A stretch of DNA of 64,000 nucleotides from Aerococcaceae bacterium DSM 111022 (GCA_015863195.1 JACBXO010000002.1:62001-126000); one strand, 5' to 3'. Shown: positions 37,901-47,797, numbered from the stretch's first letter. The notes: generated by a model not told the origin, from the sequence alone. A program made the numbers and translations.

Positions 37901-38572
37901 CATTTGATGCGCATTAAAGTAGTAATAATGGTCAATAACAATATAATGATCTGCCAAATGCCCTACACCTTCTAAATAGCGGTGTAAATCTTCAAAAATC
38001 TGATAATCTGCAATTTCTAAATCATGCACACGCTCAATAAATTGATCATAAAGAAACATTAATTCTTTAATTCGGCGGTCTTGAATAGATGGCATCGCTT
38101 CATCTGCTTCGGGTAATTGTTCTTCAGTAAGTAAGTGCTCTAAATCGTCTGATTTAATATGCCCTTCATATAATTCATTAAATAATTGTGTTAATTTTTT
38201 GGCAAAGCCTTGATACTGAATTTGTCCACGGTAAACGACTAGTTGATCAGCACAGTCAGTTAATAGCTGTTGCACCAACATAATTAAACCCGTTTCTGAA
38301 ATTTGAATATGACGATTATCATTTTTCGGCATTAAAAACCATAGTAAACGTGAAAAAGAAACAACTTGAATATTAATCATCGCAGATTGTTCCATACCGA
38401 ATTCTTCTTGAATTGTTTTTAATACAAATGATTCCATATCAAACTTCAAATGTTCTGGGACAATATAATAAATCGTTGCATCCGGATTTTGCTGATATAT
38501 TTTGAGCACATGTTTGATAATTGCTGTCTTTTTGTCGACTGCGAGGTCGCCTAAAACAAATTGAAAGCCCAT
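34988..38572 (-). CDS. rexB: ATP-dependent nuclease subunit B, RexB type
   Basis: A 1194-residue partner of AddA/RexA. The C-terminal nuclease motif GKIDRID...YLEIIDYKSSKRPF is intact. Two features of Bacillus AddB are absent. The N-terminal P-loop reads GDLAVDKKTAI instead of GRSGSGKT. The Fe-S cluster cysteine before the nuclease is lost (YYQDPYSHFL where AddB has C-PFSHF), and no CxxC cluster is seen near the C-terminus. This is the RexB form found in Lactobacillales. It is the first gene of a two-gene operon. Confidence 0.9.
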   Translation of the reverse strand: MGFQFVLGDLAVDKKTAIIKHVLKIYQQNPDATIYYIVPEHLKFDMESFVLKTIQEEFGMEQSAMINIQVVSFSRLLWFLMPKNDNRHIQISETGLIMLVQQLLTDCADQLVVYRGQIQYQGFAKKLTQLFNELYEGHIKSDDLEHLLTEEQLPEADEAMPSIQDRRIKELMFLYDQFIERVHDLEIADYQIFEDLHRYLEGVGHLADHYIVIDHYYYFNAHQMNTVIDLARVSEHVWMTLPITQEHLKLSGYEPLYETFKQTYHQVSLLCQQFGIEILPNITVNSAATFNYHENMLAMAEQFKVNQSIGLNSPQKPVQQTSQTHHLTQYDHIQSEVKHVSNQIHQLVTTDGYRYQDILVVTRDMSLYQQVIPAFFNMNQIPYFYDHEMAMAEHPFVQLIETIFNLKAYHGQITDIISLLKSVLIQIPLQESGVEYDETQIAAEETHRLALFENILLKNGYQSYRFTDSSFRWYEAEETLYTDAFGRPTTLTHHQLASYYREFVNNTVSNALKTLSKAFNGVDAANWLYQLINRLQLREAMIQLRDTAIENGEVELSRRHEQVWEVFIGLLDEFHTLFGNMEMNFDGFRKLIMTGLDEATYHIIPPTLDQVVVTNMESPQTHPAKVCFVLGLDDKTLPSRSEDQSLLSSQERILLREHLLPHQVLIDTAQFNNSQDTFLMYQLMLNATEQIYLSYSVGNLDEMRESSPFINQLIQTTPLKMHILTDQSQGTRPLAQTDFGRYPMIQQLVMQLYQYDRQTGAAPRPVLVHLIKLLKQFQESGTRSIFNILTATEKATELPTNIKPETAQALFGERLALSVSNIEQYYQDPYSHFLQYGLRLRERELFEVNTQTTGDYFHDFMDYFTQSLLTRNMSLAHLSELDIRSEMVRLTRELADNYKYRILTSHPRYEAIHQQMNQELSRLIRILKVYDTHVDSKTIATEALFGDNPQYPLRGYTYQLSSGGVLTMRGKIDRIDRVTKNSGSYLEIIDYKSSKRPFNLTDVYYGLDLQILTYLDIALKNYQDAKPLGGFYQAIRQKEINGTQETLTDDEILMEQYLDENRLTGLVTVDEEILQSIDGTLAESNKSQIFPVSLKKDGKYMASSSVYTEETLETILAYVRYLIKQAGEDMHAGKIALRPFKLERFTPSVSYPWKIIAGFDPTIHYSAYREKNVDKKQAINKMREALETGEEDES

Positions 38573-38647
38573 AATCTGCCCCTTTCTAAATTTTTTCTAC
38601 CATATCTTTAAAAAATAACGAAGAGACGCGCTCTTCGTTAAGTGAGA

Positions 38648-39889
38648 TTATTGTGCATTGTCCACAACGTTTAATTTAATAATTTCGATGACGGTTTGAG
38701 TGGCTTTAACCATTGATTCCACCGCTACAAATTCATAACGGCCATGCATATTTTCCCCACCAGCAAAAATATTTGGTGTTGGAATCCCCATAAAACTAAT
38801 TTTCGAACCGTCAGTTCCCCCACGAATTGGATAAACTAAAGGCGTGATATCCAACTCTTCCATCGCTTTGTGCGCTAAATCGACTGAACGCATATCTTTT
38901 TCGATAATTTCACCCATATTGTAATATTGATCAAATAAATCAACTTCAATAATAGGATAAGGATATTGAGCATTCACTTTTTCAATTGCATCTAGAACAA
39001 ATTGTTTACGTGCTTCGAATTTTTCACGGTCATGATCACGAATAATCATATCTAATTTACCGTGTTCTTCTGTTGCTTCCATCGAAGTGACATGGTAAAA
39101 TCCTTCGCGCCCTTCTGTTTTCTCAGGCACTTCATCTTCTGGCAGTAAATTCATAAAACGACGTAACACACCGGTTGAATTGATCATTTTATCTTTAGCA
39201 GTTCCGGGGTGAACATTCATTCCTTTAACTGTTAATTTTGCCGCAGCAGCATTAAATGATTCATATTCCAATTCACCCACTGGACCACCATCTAATGTAT
39301 AGGCAAAGTCCACGCCAAATTCATCCGCTTTAAAGAAATCTGCCCCTCGACCAATTTCTTCATCCGGCCCAAAAGCAACACGTACTTTCCCATGTTCTAT
39401 TTCAGGGTGTTCGATAAAATATTTCATCGCTACAACTATTTCCGCAATCCCTGATTTATCATCTGCTCCTAGTAAAGTCGTTCCATCCGTCGTGATTAAA
39501 CGCTGACCTTGATACTTAGCTAAATTTGGAAACTCTTCTGGTGTCATCTTAATGTCTAACTCTTCGTTTAAAACTACTGTTCCACCACTATAATTATCAA
39601 CGATTTGTGGTTGGATATTTTCTGAATTAAAATCCGCCGTATCAACGTGCGCAATAAAACCAATACTTGGCACATCTTTATCAGTATTAGCCGGTAAAGT
39701 CGCTGTTACAAAGGCGTTTTCAGGATCTAATTGAACATCGGACAATCCAATCTCTTTTAATTCTTCCACTAATAAATTCAATAAATCAAATTGTCTTTCA
39801 GTTGAAGGTGTCGTCGGACTATTTTCATCCGAACGAGTATTAATTTTCGCATAACGAATAAAACGTGTTTCTAATTCTTGATTTAACAT
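38648..39889 (-). CDS. pepT: Peptidase T (tripeptidase)
   Basis: A 413-residue M20 zinc peptidase that removes the N-terminal residue of tripeptides. Metal and catalytic motifs: GFIAHVDTADF, TLLGADDKSGIAEIV, FGPDEEIGRGA, YTLDGGPVGE and GTDGSKISFMG. The start is ATG 39889, preceded by an AGAGG site; a longer upstream frame overlaps nif3 and has no family similarity. It follows nif3 by 13 bases and likely belongs to the trmK-nif3 transcript. Confidence 0.93.
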   Translation of the reverse strand: MLNQELETRFIRYAKINTRSDENSPTTPSTERQFDLLNLLVEELKEIGLSDVQLDPENAFVTATLPANTDKDVPSIGFIAHVDTADFNSENIQPQIVDNYSGGTVVLNEELDIKMTPEEFPNLAKYQGQRLITTDGTTLLGADDKSGIAEIVVAMKYFIEHPEIEHGKVRVAFGPDEEIGRGADFFKADEFGVDFAYTLDGGPVGELEYESFNAAAAKLTVKGMNVHPGTAKDKMINSTGVLRRFMNLLPEDEVPEKTEGREGFYHVTSMEATEEHGKLDMIIRDHDREKFEARKQFVLDAIEKVNAQYPYPIIEVDLFDQYYNMGEIIEKDMRSVDLAHKAMEELDITPLVYPIRGGTDGSKISFMGIPTPNIFAGGENMHGRYEFVAVESMVKATQTVIEIIKLNVVDNAQ

Positions 39890-39902
39890 AAATTGCCTCT
39901 TT

Positions 39903-40709
39903 CTAAACAATACGATAGGGATTTGTTGAAGCTTCTGAAACAATGACTTCAACAGGATGATTATTTTCTTTTGCCCATTCTGATAGGATCTCTGCCATTT
40001 TTGTATTGAAAATACGTTCAATATAATGTCCTGCATCAATCAATGTAATACCTTGTTCAAAATATTCTTGGGCGTCATGAAAAGTAACATCTCCGGTAAT
40101 ATAGACGTCTGACTGCGATTCAAGTGCTTGGCTTAGGAACCCAGAACCTGCACCACCAACAATCATGACTGATTGATAAGTTTCTTTCTCTTCCTCTTCA
40201 ACAAATAAAACATGTTCCAATTCAAAACTTTCTTTCACATGTTTTATTAATTCTGTTTGATTTAATGCCTGCTCTAATTTTCCGATTCGAGCAAGTGAAA
40301 CTTCCTTGGAATCTTCAGAGTCCCTGAATGGTTTAATATCTTTTAACTGAAGTGCTTCTGCTAACCAATCATTCATCCCACCCTTAGCACGGTCTACATT
40401 TGTATGTATCGCATAAATATTAAGATCATTTTTTATAATGTCTGCATACATTTCAACAGGATGGTCATCTAAATCAAATCGTTTAATCGGATTAAATAAA
40501 GGCGGATGATGAACAACAAGTGTATCAATGCCTTTTTCAATGGCTTCTCTCACAGTTGCTGGTCTGGCATCTAATGCGGTCATAATTTTTTTGACTTCTT
40601 GTTTACGCCCACCGAAATGGATGCCAATCTTATCCCAATCCTCAGCAATTTCTGGTGGGAATTGAGTTTCTAAAAAATCGATTAAGGTTTGAAAATTAAT
40701 TTGCGTCAC
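39903..40709 (-). CDS. Nif3-like dinuclear metal-centre protein (YqfO type, short form)
   Basis: A 268-residue NIF3-family protein, known to form toroidal hexamers with a two-metal site. Metal-binding regions visible: VVHHPPLFNP, AIHTNVDRAKGGMNDWLA and the C-terminal LIDAGHYIER. The cutinase-like middle insertion of the longer Bacillus YqfO is not obvious, so this is the compact form. GTG start 40709 follows GGAGG by nine bases and overlaps trmK by 14 bases. Function is unknown; pairing with trmK is widely conserved. Confidence 0.88.
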   Translation of the reverse strand: MTQINFQTLIDFLETQFPPEIAEDWDKIGIHFGGRKQEVKKIMTALDARPATVREAIEKGIDTLVVHHPPLFNPIKRFDLDDHPVEMYADIIKNDLNIYAIHTNVDRAKGGMNDWLAEALQLKDIKPFRDSEDSKEVSLARIGKLEQALNQTELIKHVKESFELEHVLFVEEEEKETYQSVMIVGGAGSGFLSQALESQSDVYITGDVTFHDAQEYFEQGITLIDAGHYIERIFNTKMAEILSEWAKENNHPVEVIVSEASTNPYRIV

Positions 40710-41415
40710 GGTTTAATACCTCCTTGATTGCAGTTATTGCTTGTTCTAATTCAGTTAACTTCTCATGGTTGGGCTGATCCGCTTGTTTGATTTGTTCATA
40801 AATTCTTTCACGGTGTGCTAAATCACGTTCCCACTTTAAATAAAATTCATCAGTCTGTTTAGCTAAATTTGCCGGACCAAATAATTTTTCTTCATAAGAT
40901 AATGGTATATTAGTGGTTCCTTTTTCAACTACCATAACATCATAATCATGACGGCCATCGATAATCACAGTCTCGTCAATGATTTCATATTGGTTTTCAC
41001 TTAACCATTCACGAAGTCCAGCTTCACCTATATTTGGTTGCAAAACAAGCAAGTGTTCTTTTGGTAAATGGGCTGAACCTGACTCGATAATATTTCGAAT
41101 GAGTGTTCCACCCATACCACATATCGAAATCGTATTAATATTGTCTTCTGAATGGATTACCTCAAGGCCATCTCCTAAACGCACTGAAATTTGCTTAGAT
41201 AATCCTTGTGATTGAACTTCTTTAACCGCTGATTCATATGGACCTTTAACAACATCTCCAGCAATCGCAAATTCGATTTTGTCTTGCTGGACTAAAAAGC
41301 TCGGTAAATAAGCATGGTCTGTTCCAATGTCAGCTAAACGTATGGGATTTGGACCATATTGAATAATAAAATCGCTAACAGATTGTAAGCGACTGGATAA
41401 TTGTTCTGAGTTCAT
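40696..41415 (-). CDS. trmK: tRNA (adenine22-N1)-methyltransferase
   Basis: A 239-residue SAM-dependent Rossmann methyltransferase that methylates A22 of tRNA. LADIGTDHAYLPSFLV is the SAM motif I, TISICGMGGTLI is the DxxxxGxG-type family box, and the C-terminal helices form the coiled-coil domain of TrmK. In many Firmicutes trmK follows rpoD directly; here a plus-strand dehydrogenase gene lies between them. Confidence 0.92.
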   Translation of the reverse strand: MNSEQLSSRLQSVSDFIIQYGPNPIRLADIGTDHAYLPSFLVQQDKIEFAIAGDVVKGPYESAVKEVQSQGLSKQISVRLGDGLEVIHSEDNINTISICGMGGTLIRNIIESGSAHLPKEHLLVLQPNIGEAGLREWLSENQYEIIDETVIIDGRHDYDVMVVEKGTTNIPLSYEEKLFGPANLAKQTDEFYLKWERDLAHRERIYEQIKQADQPNHEKLTELEQAITAIKEVLNRDAN

Positions 41416-41560
41416 AAATTGCTCCTCACATGATTCATTTCTAATTCAATTTTAGCATATTCACTAGGGTTTGACTAATTGAAGATTAACGCTAATCGGG
41501 CTAAAAAGTTTATCAAATTTTGTGAGTAACGATTTTACAATTAAAACAGCATCATATTAT

Positions 41561-41589
41561 TTGATTAATCTCATATTTATTGTTAATCT
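41561..41589 (+). promoter_or_regulatory. Possible promoter of the dehydrogenase gene
   Basis: TTGATT and TAATCT with a 17-base spacer, 30 bases before the ATG. The -10 is weak. Confidence 0.35.
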
Positions 41590-41619
41590 TTAATTATTGA
41601 AAAGTAAAGGAGAGATTTA

Positions 41620-42669
41620 ATGAGAGCAGCAAGATTTTATAATAAAAAAGATGTGCGTGTCGAAGAAATTGATGTTCCTGAACTTAAAGAAAATCAAGTC
41701 AAAATTAGAGTCGCATGGACAGGTATCTGTGGTTCAGACCTACATGAATACTTGGCCGGACCTATGACTATTCCTGGAGATGGTCCTGACCCATTAACAG
41801 GTCAAGATCGCCCTATTACCATGGGACATGAGTATTCTGGAGTAGTAGAAGAAATTGGTTCTAATGTAGATAACATTTCAATCGGTGACCGAGTTGCAGT
41901 AAACCCATTAATTACTGGAGGTATTGCTGAAGACGGGCTTACTGATATGTACCAAGGTTTCACTTTCTACGGTCTAGGTGCTGAAGGTGGCTTTGCTGAT
42001 TATAGTGTGGTTGACGCTAAAAATGTCATCAATGTCGGTGATACACCACTTAAACTTGCAGCAACCGTTGAACCTGTTGCTGTAGCCGTTCAAGCAGTAC
42101 GAGAATCTGAAATGAAATTTGGAGAATCCGTTGCGATTTATGGTGCGGGTCCAATTGGCTTAGCCCAAATACTAGCTGTTAAAGCAGCTGGTGCAAAAGA
42201 TATTTTTGTTTTTGATTTATCAGAGGAACGCTTAGAAATTGCACGTAAAATTGGTGCTACCCATGCAATCAATTCAGGTGAAACTGACCCGGTTGAATTT
42301 ATCAAAAATTATTACCCATTTGGTGTCGATCGTACCTTTGAAGTCGCAGGCGTTCCGATTACTTTGGAGCAATCAATAAAATCAACGAGACCACGTGGCA
42401 AAGTAACGATTGTTTCAATTTTCGAGAAACCATTCGAGTTTAATCCAATGATTTTAACTGCTACTGGTGTGAATATCGCATCTTCATTAGCATATGAAGA
42501 TGATATTTTTAAAATTACTCAACATTTAATTTCAACAGGGCAAATTGATCCAAATGAAATTATAACAGGACTCATTGAATTAGAAGATATTGTTGAAAAT
42601 GGATTTGAAGAATTATCAAATAATAAATCTCAAGCTAAAATCTTAGTGAAATTATCTGGTGAAGATTAA
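41620..42669 (+). CDS. Zinc-type alcohol dehydrogenase, 2,3-butanediol dehydrogenase-like
   Basis: A 349-residue medium-chain dehydrogenase. Catalytic zinc ligands C37 (TGICGSD), H70 and E71 (MGHEYSG) are present, and the NAD site is YGAGPIGLAQ near 170 with D in IFVFDLSEERL. The four-cysteine structural zinc lobe is absent: residues 93-125 contain no cysteine. Overall it resembles the (R,R)-butanediol dehydrogenases of lactic acid bacteria. It lies on the opposite strand from rpoD and trmK and has its own terminator, which suggests an insertion into the rpoD-trmK neighbourhood. Confidence 0.85.
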   Translation: MRAARFYNKKDVRVEEIDVPELKENQVKIRVAWTGICGSDLHEYLAGPMTIPGDGPDPLTGQDRPITMGHEYSGVVEEIGSNVDNISIGDRVAVNPLITGGIAEDGLTDMYQGFTFYGLGAEGGFADYSVVDAKNVINVGDTPLKLAATVEPVAVAVQAVRESEMKFGESVAIYGAGPIGLAQILAVKAAGAKDIFVFDLSEERLEIARKIGATHAINSGETDPVEFIKNYYPFGVDRTFEVAGVPITLEQSIKSTRPRGKVTIVSIFEKPFEFNPMILTATGVNIASSLAYEDDIFKITQHLISTGQIDPNEIITGLIELEDIVENGFEELSNNKSQAKILVKLSGED

Positions 42670-42683
42670 ATTGAATATTTGAA

Positions 42684-42722
42684 ATAAACCCGTCCAAGAT
42701 ATTTTGGACGGGGCTTTTACTT
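42684..42722 (+). terminator. Terminator of the dehydrogenase gene
   Basis: CCCGTCCAA pairs with TTGGACGGG around a 5-nt loop (GATAT-type), followed by GCTTTTAC. Confidence 0.8.
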
Positions 42723-42812
42723 TTAAATTAACGATTAAAGGAGTCTAAAGATTAAACTGAACAATAAAAATTTATCTCATAACTAAGTTGAATGCCATAT
42801 TTTCCAAAGAAA

Positions 42813-42843
42813 GAAAAAAGCTAGCCCTTAAATGAGGCTAGCT
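42813..42843 (-). terminator. Terminator of rpoD
   Basis: On the minus strand GCTAGCC pairs with GGCTAGC with a 9-nt loop and then CTTTTTTC, just after the rpoD stop at 42853. Confidence 0.85.
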
Positions 42844-42852
42844 AGATTCCTT

Positions 42853-43980
42853 CTATTCTAAGAAGTCTTTTAATTGTTTTGAGCGTGATGGGTGGCGTAA
42901 TTTACGTAGCGCTTTTGCTTCGATTTGACGAATACGCTCGCGGGTTACACCGAAAACTTTACCTACTTGTTCTAATGTGCGGATGTTGCCATCATCAAGT
43001 CCGAAGCGTAAACGTAAAACATTTTCTTCACGGTCAGTTAATGTTTCTAGTACATCTTCTAATTGTTCGCGTAATAGTGAACTAGAAGTAAATGCTTCAG
43101 GACTCATTGCCCCTTCATCTTCGATAAAGTCACCTAGATGTGAGTCATCTTCTTCACCAATTGGTGTTTCTAATGATACTGGTTCTTGGGCAATTTTTAG
43201 GATTTCACGTACTTTTTCAGTTGGTAAATCCATTTCTGCACCGATTTCTTCCGGAGTCGGTTCACGGCCTAAATCTTGTAATAAGTTACGTTGGGTACGG
43301 ATTAATTTATTAATCGTTTCAACCATATGCACTGGAATACGAATCGTTCGAGCTTGGTCAGCAATCGCACGAGTGATTGCTTGACGAATCCACCAAGTTG
43401 CATAAGTTGAGAATTTGAATCCTTTAGTATAGTCAAATTTCTCGACAGCTTTCATTAAGCCCATATTACCTTCTTGGATTAAGTCTAAGAATGACATACC
43501 ACGTCCAACATAACGTTTCGCAATTGAAACTACTAGTCGTAAGTTTGCTTCCGCTAGTTCTTGTTTAGCTAATTCATCGCCTTCTTCGATACGTTTTGCA
43601 ATTGAAACTTCTTCTTCAGCCGTTAATAAGTCCACTCGTCCAATTTCTTTTAAGTACATTCGGACTGGGTCACTTACTTTAATTTTTGATTGAGTCGCTT
43701 TAGAAGCCGTTGTATCATTTTGCATTGAAGACTGTTCGGCGCTGACCATTTGTTGTTTAGTTGGTCCGCCATCATCACCTACAACCGCAATTCCTTGGTC
43801 TTCTACTTGTTGGATAAGTTTATCCATCGCGTTTGCATCTAATTTATAAGGTGTGGCAATTGTATCTGTCAATTCATCATAGTGAATTTGACCTAATGGC
43901 TTTTTAGCGCTAATCAACTTTTTCGTCGCTTGATCAACGGTCAGTGTTAAATCTGTTTTTGCTTCTTTGTTATCTGCCAT
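42853..43980 (-). CDS. rpoD: RNA polymerase primary sigma factor
   Basis: A 375-residue housekeeping sigma factor (SigA). A short region 1.1 spans about residues 10-70, region 1.2 contains [11 protein letters not shown], and region 2 contains [36 protein letters not shown]. Region 3 follows, and region 4 has [23 protein letters not shown]. It lies 11 bases after dnaG, the remnant of the classic macromolecular synthesis operon. Length is usual for Firmicutes. Confidence 0.97.
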   Translation of the reverse strand: MADNKEAKTDLTLTVDQATKKLISAKKPLGQIHYDELTDTIATPYKLDANAMDKLIQQVEDQGIAVVGDDGGPTKQQMVSAEQSSMQNDTTASKATQSKIKVSDPVRMYLKEIGRVDLLTAEEEVSIAKRIEEGDELAKQELAEANLRLVVSIAKRYVGRGMSFLDLIQEGNMGLMKAVEKFDYTKGFKFSTYATWWIRQAITRAIADQARTIRIPVHMVETINKLIRTQRNLLQDLGREPTPEEIGAEMDLPTEKVREILKIAQEPVSLETPIGEEDDSHLGDFIEDEGAMSPEAFTSSSLLREQLEDVLETLTDREENVLRLRFGLDDGNIRTLEQVGKVFGVTRERIRQIEAKALRKLRHPSRSKQLKDFLE

Positions 43981-43991
43981 AAAATCTCCCC

Positions 43992-45833
43992 CTAATGTTT
44001 AATTTGGTGATTTAATCGACTAATTTCTATAATTATTTCATTTAAACGTCCATATTCTTGAGACATTTGTGCTCTAGATAATTCCTCAGTTAGTTTTTTA
44101 ATTTCAATCTGAATAAATTCTTTCTCTATAGCATGTAAAGTATCAATGATTGCTTGTTCATCAAATTCAAAAAGTTCATACTCCCATAATAATTGATTAA
44201 AAAAGTATTGCAATTGTTCATTTTCAACTGAATGGCTAATACCAGTCAAAGGTATTTGATGTCCTTCATCATAATAATAGTTTTGTAAAGCAGCATAAGC
44301 TTCGCACGAGATATCATTGATTAAAAGAACCGGTGAATCAAGCGTTCCTAAATAATTCCAAGCGCCTTCTTGATAAATAAGCATAAACAAGAAATACTTT
44401 TCACTTTGAAAAGCAGCTTGCGAAGTAATTTGCCAGATTGTTTGAGTTGTAACAGGCTCTGGAGTTACTACTTCTTGATAGTAATCATTAGTGGGTTCAT
44501 CATAATATGTTGGTGCTGAATTATAATCTTGTTGCTTCAGGCGTGCGACTTGTTCCTTTAAAATCGATTCGTCTATATTAAATTCATCACTAATATCAAT
44601 AATTCTCAGTTGTTGTTCAATTGGTGAATCAATCGTTAAAATTAATTGAACCAATTGCTCAATATATTTTGCTAATTGATGTTCGTCATCTAAATTATAA
44701 GTCGATTTATAATATTCTTTTTGGTAATCGTAACCGGATAAAGACTGGTTTATTAAACGCTGGAACGAATCCGTCCCACGTTCTTTAATCCAATCATCCG
44801 GGTCCATATTTTGTGGAATAATAATTGCTTTATATTCTGCTTGAGGAAAGTGGCTTGAAATTTCAAAGGCACGCATTGTCGCCTTTTGCCCTGCAGCATC
44901 CCCATCAAAAATAAAATAGATACTATTATTTAAGCGACTTAGTTGATTTAAATGTTGTTCAGTTAAGCTTGTCCCCATTGTCGCAACTGCATTATCAAAA
45001 CCAGCTTGAGATAAAGCGATGACATCCATATATCCTTCACAGACCAGTACTTCTTTAGTCTGTTGCATCTTAGGCTTAGCTAAGTCCATGTTAAATAATA
45101 ATTTTGATTTATCAAAAATAGCTGTTTGTGGTGAATTTAAATATTTTGCATTTTGTTGCGGTGCTTTATCATCATAAATCCGACCTGAAAAGGCAATGGC
45201 CTCACCTTTTGGATTACGTAATGGAATAATAATCCGACCTCTAAAACGGTCTACCATTCTTTTATCATCTGTTTGATAAAAAATACCCGACTCTAATAAT
45301 TGAATATCGTTAAAGCCTTCTTTTTGTAAAAACTGATGTAATACCTCTGAATTGAGTGGCGCTAAACCTAATTGAAATGTATCAATTGTTTCAATAGACA
45401 TTTCTCGGTTCAACAAATAATTGAGCGCTGTCTCACCACTAACAGTTTTAGTCAAATAGTAGTGATAAAACTCTTGTGTTTTACGGTGAATATCCAACAC
45501 AACTTGATGAGAAGGTTCAATTGGTTTTTGATAAGTATCAATTTGGAATGGTAAATCTGCAAATTCAGCAGTTTTTTGAACCGCTTCTACAAAATTAATT
45601 CCTTCAATTTCTTGGAGGAATCGAAAGACTGTCCCTCCACGACCACAACTGAAACATTTAAATATCTGCTTAGTTTGTGATACAGAAAAAGATGGATTAT
45701 TATCTTCGTGAAATGGACAAGAACAAGTATAGTTACTGCCACGTTTAGTTAAATGGACATATTGATTAATAACGTCAACAATATCAACGCTTTGTTTAAT
45801 CTGTTGAATCGTTTCTTCAGGAATACGACTCAT
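43992..45833 (-). CDS. dnaG: DNA primase
   Basis: A 613-residue primase making RNA primers for replication. The N-terminal CHC2 zinc finger ([11 protein letters not shown]...CFSCGRGG, about 40-66), the TOPRIM catalytic core ([12 protein letters not shown] near 260 and [10 protein letters not shown]) and a C-terminal helicase-binding region are in order. The C-terminal third is acidic and Q/E-rich, as expected for the divergent DnaB-interaction domain. It is upstream of rpoD in one transcript. Confidence 0.96.
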   Translation of the reverse strand: MSRIPEETIQQIKQSVDIVDVINQYVHLTKRGSNYTCSCPFHEDNNPSFSVSQTKQIFKCFSCGRGGTVFRFLQEIEGINFVEAVQKTAEFADLPFQIDTYQKPIEPSHQVVLDIHRKTQEFYHYYLTKTVSGETALNYLLNREMSIETIDTFQLGLAPLNSEVLHQFLQKEGFNDIQLLESGIFYQTDDKRMVDRFRGRIIIPLRNPKGEAIAFSGRIYDDKAPQQNAKYLNSPQTAIFDKSKLLFNMDLAKPKMQQTKEVLVCEGYMDVIALSQAGFDNAVATMGTSLTEQHLNQLSRLNNSIYFIFDGDAAGQKATMRAFEISSHFPQAEYKAIIIPQNMDPDDWIKERGTDSFQRLINQSLSGYDYQKEYYKSTYNLDDEHQLAKYIEQLVQLILTIDSPIEQQLRIIDISDEFNIDESILKEQVARLKQQDYNSAPTYYDEPTNDYYQEVVTPEPVTTQTIWQITSQAAFQSEKYFLFMLIYQEGAWNYLGTLDSPVLLINDISCEAYAALQNYYYDEGHQIPLTGISHSVENEQLQYFFNQLLWEYELFEFDEQAIIDTLHAIEKEFIQIEIKKLTEELSRAQMSQEYGRLNEIIIEISRLNHQIKH

Positions 45834-45847
45834 GTCCTCACTCCTTT

Positions 45848-46444
45848 TTACTCTTCATCAGTTAAAGCAATTGATTCAATAACATCCCAGACATCTTTAG
45901 CTCCTTCACCTGTTTGTGAAGAGAACATGAATAAAGCATCGGTCGTTGGTAAATCTAGTGCTTTTTTATACATAGATAAATGTTTATTCAACTGACTTTT
46001 TTTAATTTTATCTACTTTTGTCAATACAATAGCGTATGGAATATCTAAGGTCTCAGCATAAGCATACATTTCCTTATCCAACTGCGTTGGTTCATGACGC
46101 GCATCCATTAATAATAAGAGTAATTCTAAGTTATCTCTTGTCTCAAGATATTCTTGAATCATACCAAACCATTTTTCACGGCTTGTCTTAGATACACGAG
46201 CATATCCATACCCAGGTACATCAACAAATCTAAATGCTTCATTGATTGTATAAAAGTTTAAAGTTTGTGTTTTACCGGGCTGACCCGACGTTCTTGCTAA
46301 TCCACTGCGCTGAATCATTTTATTAATGAAACTCGATTTCCCTACATTTGAACGACCTGCAAGTGCAATTTCAGGTAATGTAGCCTCTGGATAAGAATTA
46401 GGATCAACTGCACTTGTTGTTATTTCTGCAGTATGGACATGCAT
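45848..46444 (-). CDS. engB: Ribosome biogenesis GTPase EngB/YsxC
   Basis: A 198-residue GTPase required for assembly of the large ribosomal subunit. G1 GRSNVGKSSF lies near 32-41, then T in SGQPGKTQT, G3 DVPGYG, G4 TKVD and G5 near SSQTG. It starts five bases after clpX ends and precedes dnaG by 14 bases, so clpX-engB-dnaG-rpoD may be read through. Confidence 0.96.
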   Translation of the reverse strand: MHVHTAEITTSAVDPNSYPEATLPEIALAGRSNVGKSSFINKMIQRSGLARTSGQPGKTQTLNFYTINEAFRFVDVPGYGYARVSKTSREKWFGMIQEYLETRDNLELLLLLMDARHEPTQLDKEMYAYAETLDIPYAIVLTKVDKIKKSQLNKHLSMYKKALDLPTTDALFMFSSQTGEGAKDVWDVIESIALTDEE

Positions 46445-46448
46445 TTTA

Positions 46449-47693
46449 TCACTTGCTTTCTTCTATAATATTACCGTCGACGTCAAAGTACTTTGGCGCT
46501 GTTTTATTATCAACAGTGTCTTTTGTAATTTGAACTTTTACAACATCTTCTCTTGTCGGAACTTCAAACATGATGTCTAACATTACAGACTCAATAATAG
46601 AACGTAAACCACGAGCCCCAGTATTTCTTTCAATCGCCAACTTAGCAATTGCTGTTAACGCTTCATCTTCGAATTCTAATTCAATATCTTCCATTGATAA
46701 CAACTCTTGATATTGTTTTACTAAAGCATTTCTTGGCTCAGTTAATATAGCAATTAAGTCTTTTTCAGTTAACTTATTTAATACAGCTAATATTGGAAGT
46801 CGACCAATAAATTCTGGAATTAAACCGAATTTTAGTAAGTCTTCAGGACTTGCTTGTTGCATCACTGCGTCACTGTCTTGTAATTGTGTGTTATCCGCTC
46901 CAAAACCAATTACTTTTGATCCTAAACGCTCTTTAATAATTGTTTCAATGCCATCAAATGCTCCACCAACTATAAAGAGGATTTGTGAAGTATCCATTTG
47001 AATAAAGTCCTGCCCTGGATGTTTACGACCACCTTTAGGTGGAATATTTGCGGTTGTACCTTCTAATATTTTTAATAGAGCCTGTTGTACACCTTCACCT
47101 GAAACATCACGAGTAATTGATACATTTTCACTCTTACGAGCAATTTTATCAATCTCGTCAATATAAATAATTCCATGTTCAGCACGTTCAACATCATAAT
47201 CAGCAGCTTGTACTAATTTAAGTAAGATATTTTCAACGTCTTCCCCAACATATCCAGCTTCAGTTAATGTTGTTGCATCCGCAATAGCAAATGGCACATT
47301 TAAAATACGAGCTAAACTTTGTGCTAAGAAGGTTTTCCCAGAACCTGTTGGACCAATCAAAGCAATATTACTTTTTTGCAATTCAACATCTTTCGAATCA
47401 GTATTATATGTAATACGCTTATAATGGTTGTAAACAGCGACAGCTAAGTTTTTCTTAGCTTCATCCTGCCCAATAACATATTGATCTAAATGATTCACAA
47501 TTTCTTGTGGTGTTAACATTTGGAAATCTTCAAAAGATGATTCTGATCTTAATTCATCAGCAATAATCGTGCTACATAAATCAACACACTCATCACAAAT
47601 ATAAACATCCGGACCAGCGATAATTTTATTTACTTCATTTTGTGATTTACCACAAAATGAACAGTGGAACTCTTCAAAGTCAGTATTTACCAT
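46449..47693 (-). CDS. clpX: ATP-dependent Clp protease ATP-binding subunit ClpX
   Basis: A 414-residue AAA+ unfoldase that feeds substrates to ClpP. The N-terminal zinc domain has C11, C14, C33 and C36. Walker A GPTGSGKT lies at 114-121, Walker [12 protein letters not shown], a ClpP-docking IGF-like loop (VIGFGAD near 258) and sensor-2 GARGLRSI follow. No CtsR operator is visible in the 100-base leader, which instead holds a long hairpin. Confidence 0.97.
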   Translation of the reverse strand: MVNTDFEEFHCSFCGKSQNEVNKIIAGPDVYICDECVDLCSTIIADELRSESSFEDFQMLTPQEIVNHLDQYVIGQDEAKKNLAVAVYNHYKRITYNTDSKDVELQKSNIALIGPTGSGKTFLAQSLARILNVPFAIADATTLTEAGYVGEDVENILLKLVQAADYDVERAEHGIIYIDEIDKIARKSENVSITRDVSGEGVQQALLKILEGTTANIPPKGGRKHPGQDFIQMDTSQILFIVGGAFDGIETIIKERLGSKVIGFGADNTQLQDSDAVMQQASPEDLLKFGLIPEFIGRLPILAVLNKLTEKDLIAILTEPRNALVKQYQELLSMEDIELEFEDEALTAIAKLAIERNTGARGLRSIIESVMLDIMFEVPTREDVVKVQITKDTVDNKTAPKYFDVDGNIIEESK

Positions 47694-47723
47694 ATGACTC
47701 TCCCTTCGCTATTTAATAAGAAA

Positions 47724-47769
47724 GAGGGACGCAATTGAGCCAAATATCAACGACTAATTGCAATCCCTC
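47724..47769 (-). terminator. Hairpin between tig and clpX
   Basis: GAGGGA plus GCAATT pair with AATTGC plus TCCCTC, separated by a small internal loop and a 19-nt apical loop. On the minus strand CTTTCTTATT follows. This is a partial terminator that could reduce read-through from tig into clpX. Confidence 0.6.
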
Positions 47770-47797
47770 ACATTATTTATTTACTCTATCAATTATC

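Noticed and set aside
42879-43384. Plus-strand open frames opposite rpoD
   Set aside because: They are antisense shadows of a highly conserved gene and have no binding sites or family likeness.
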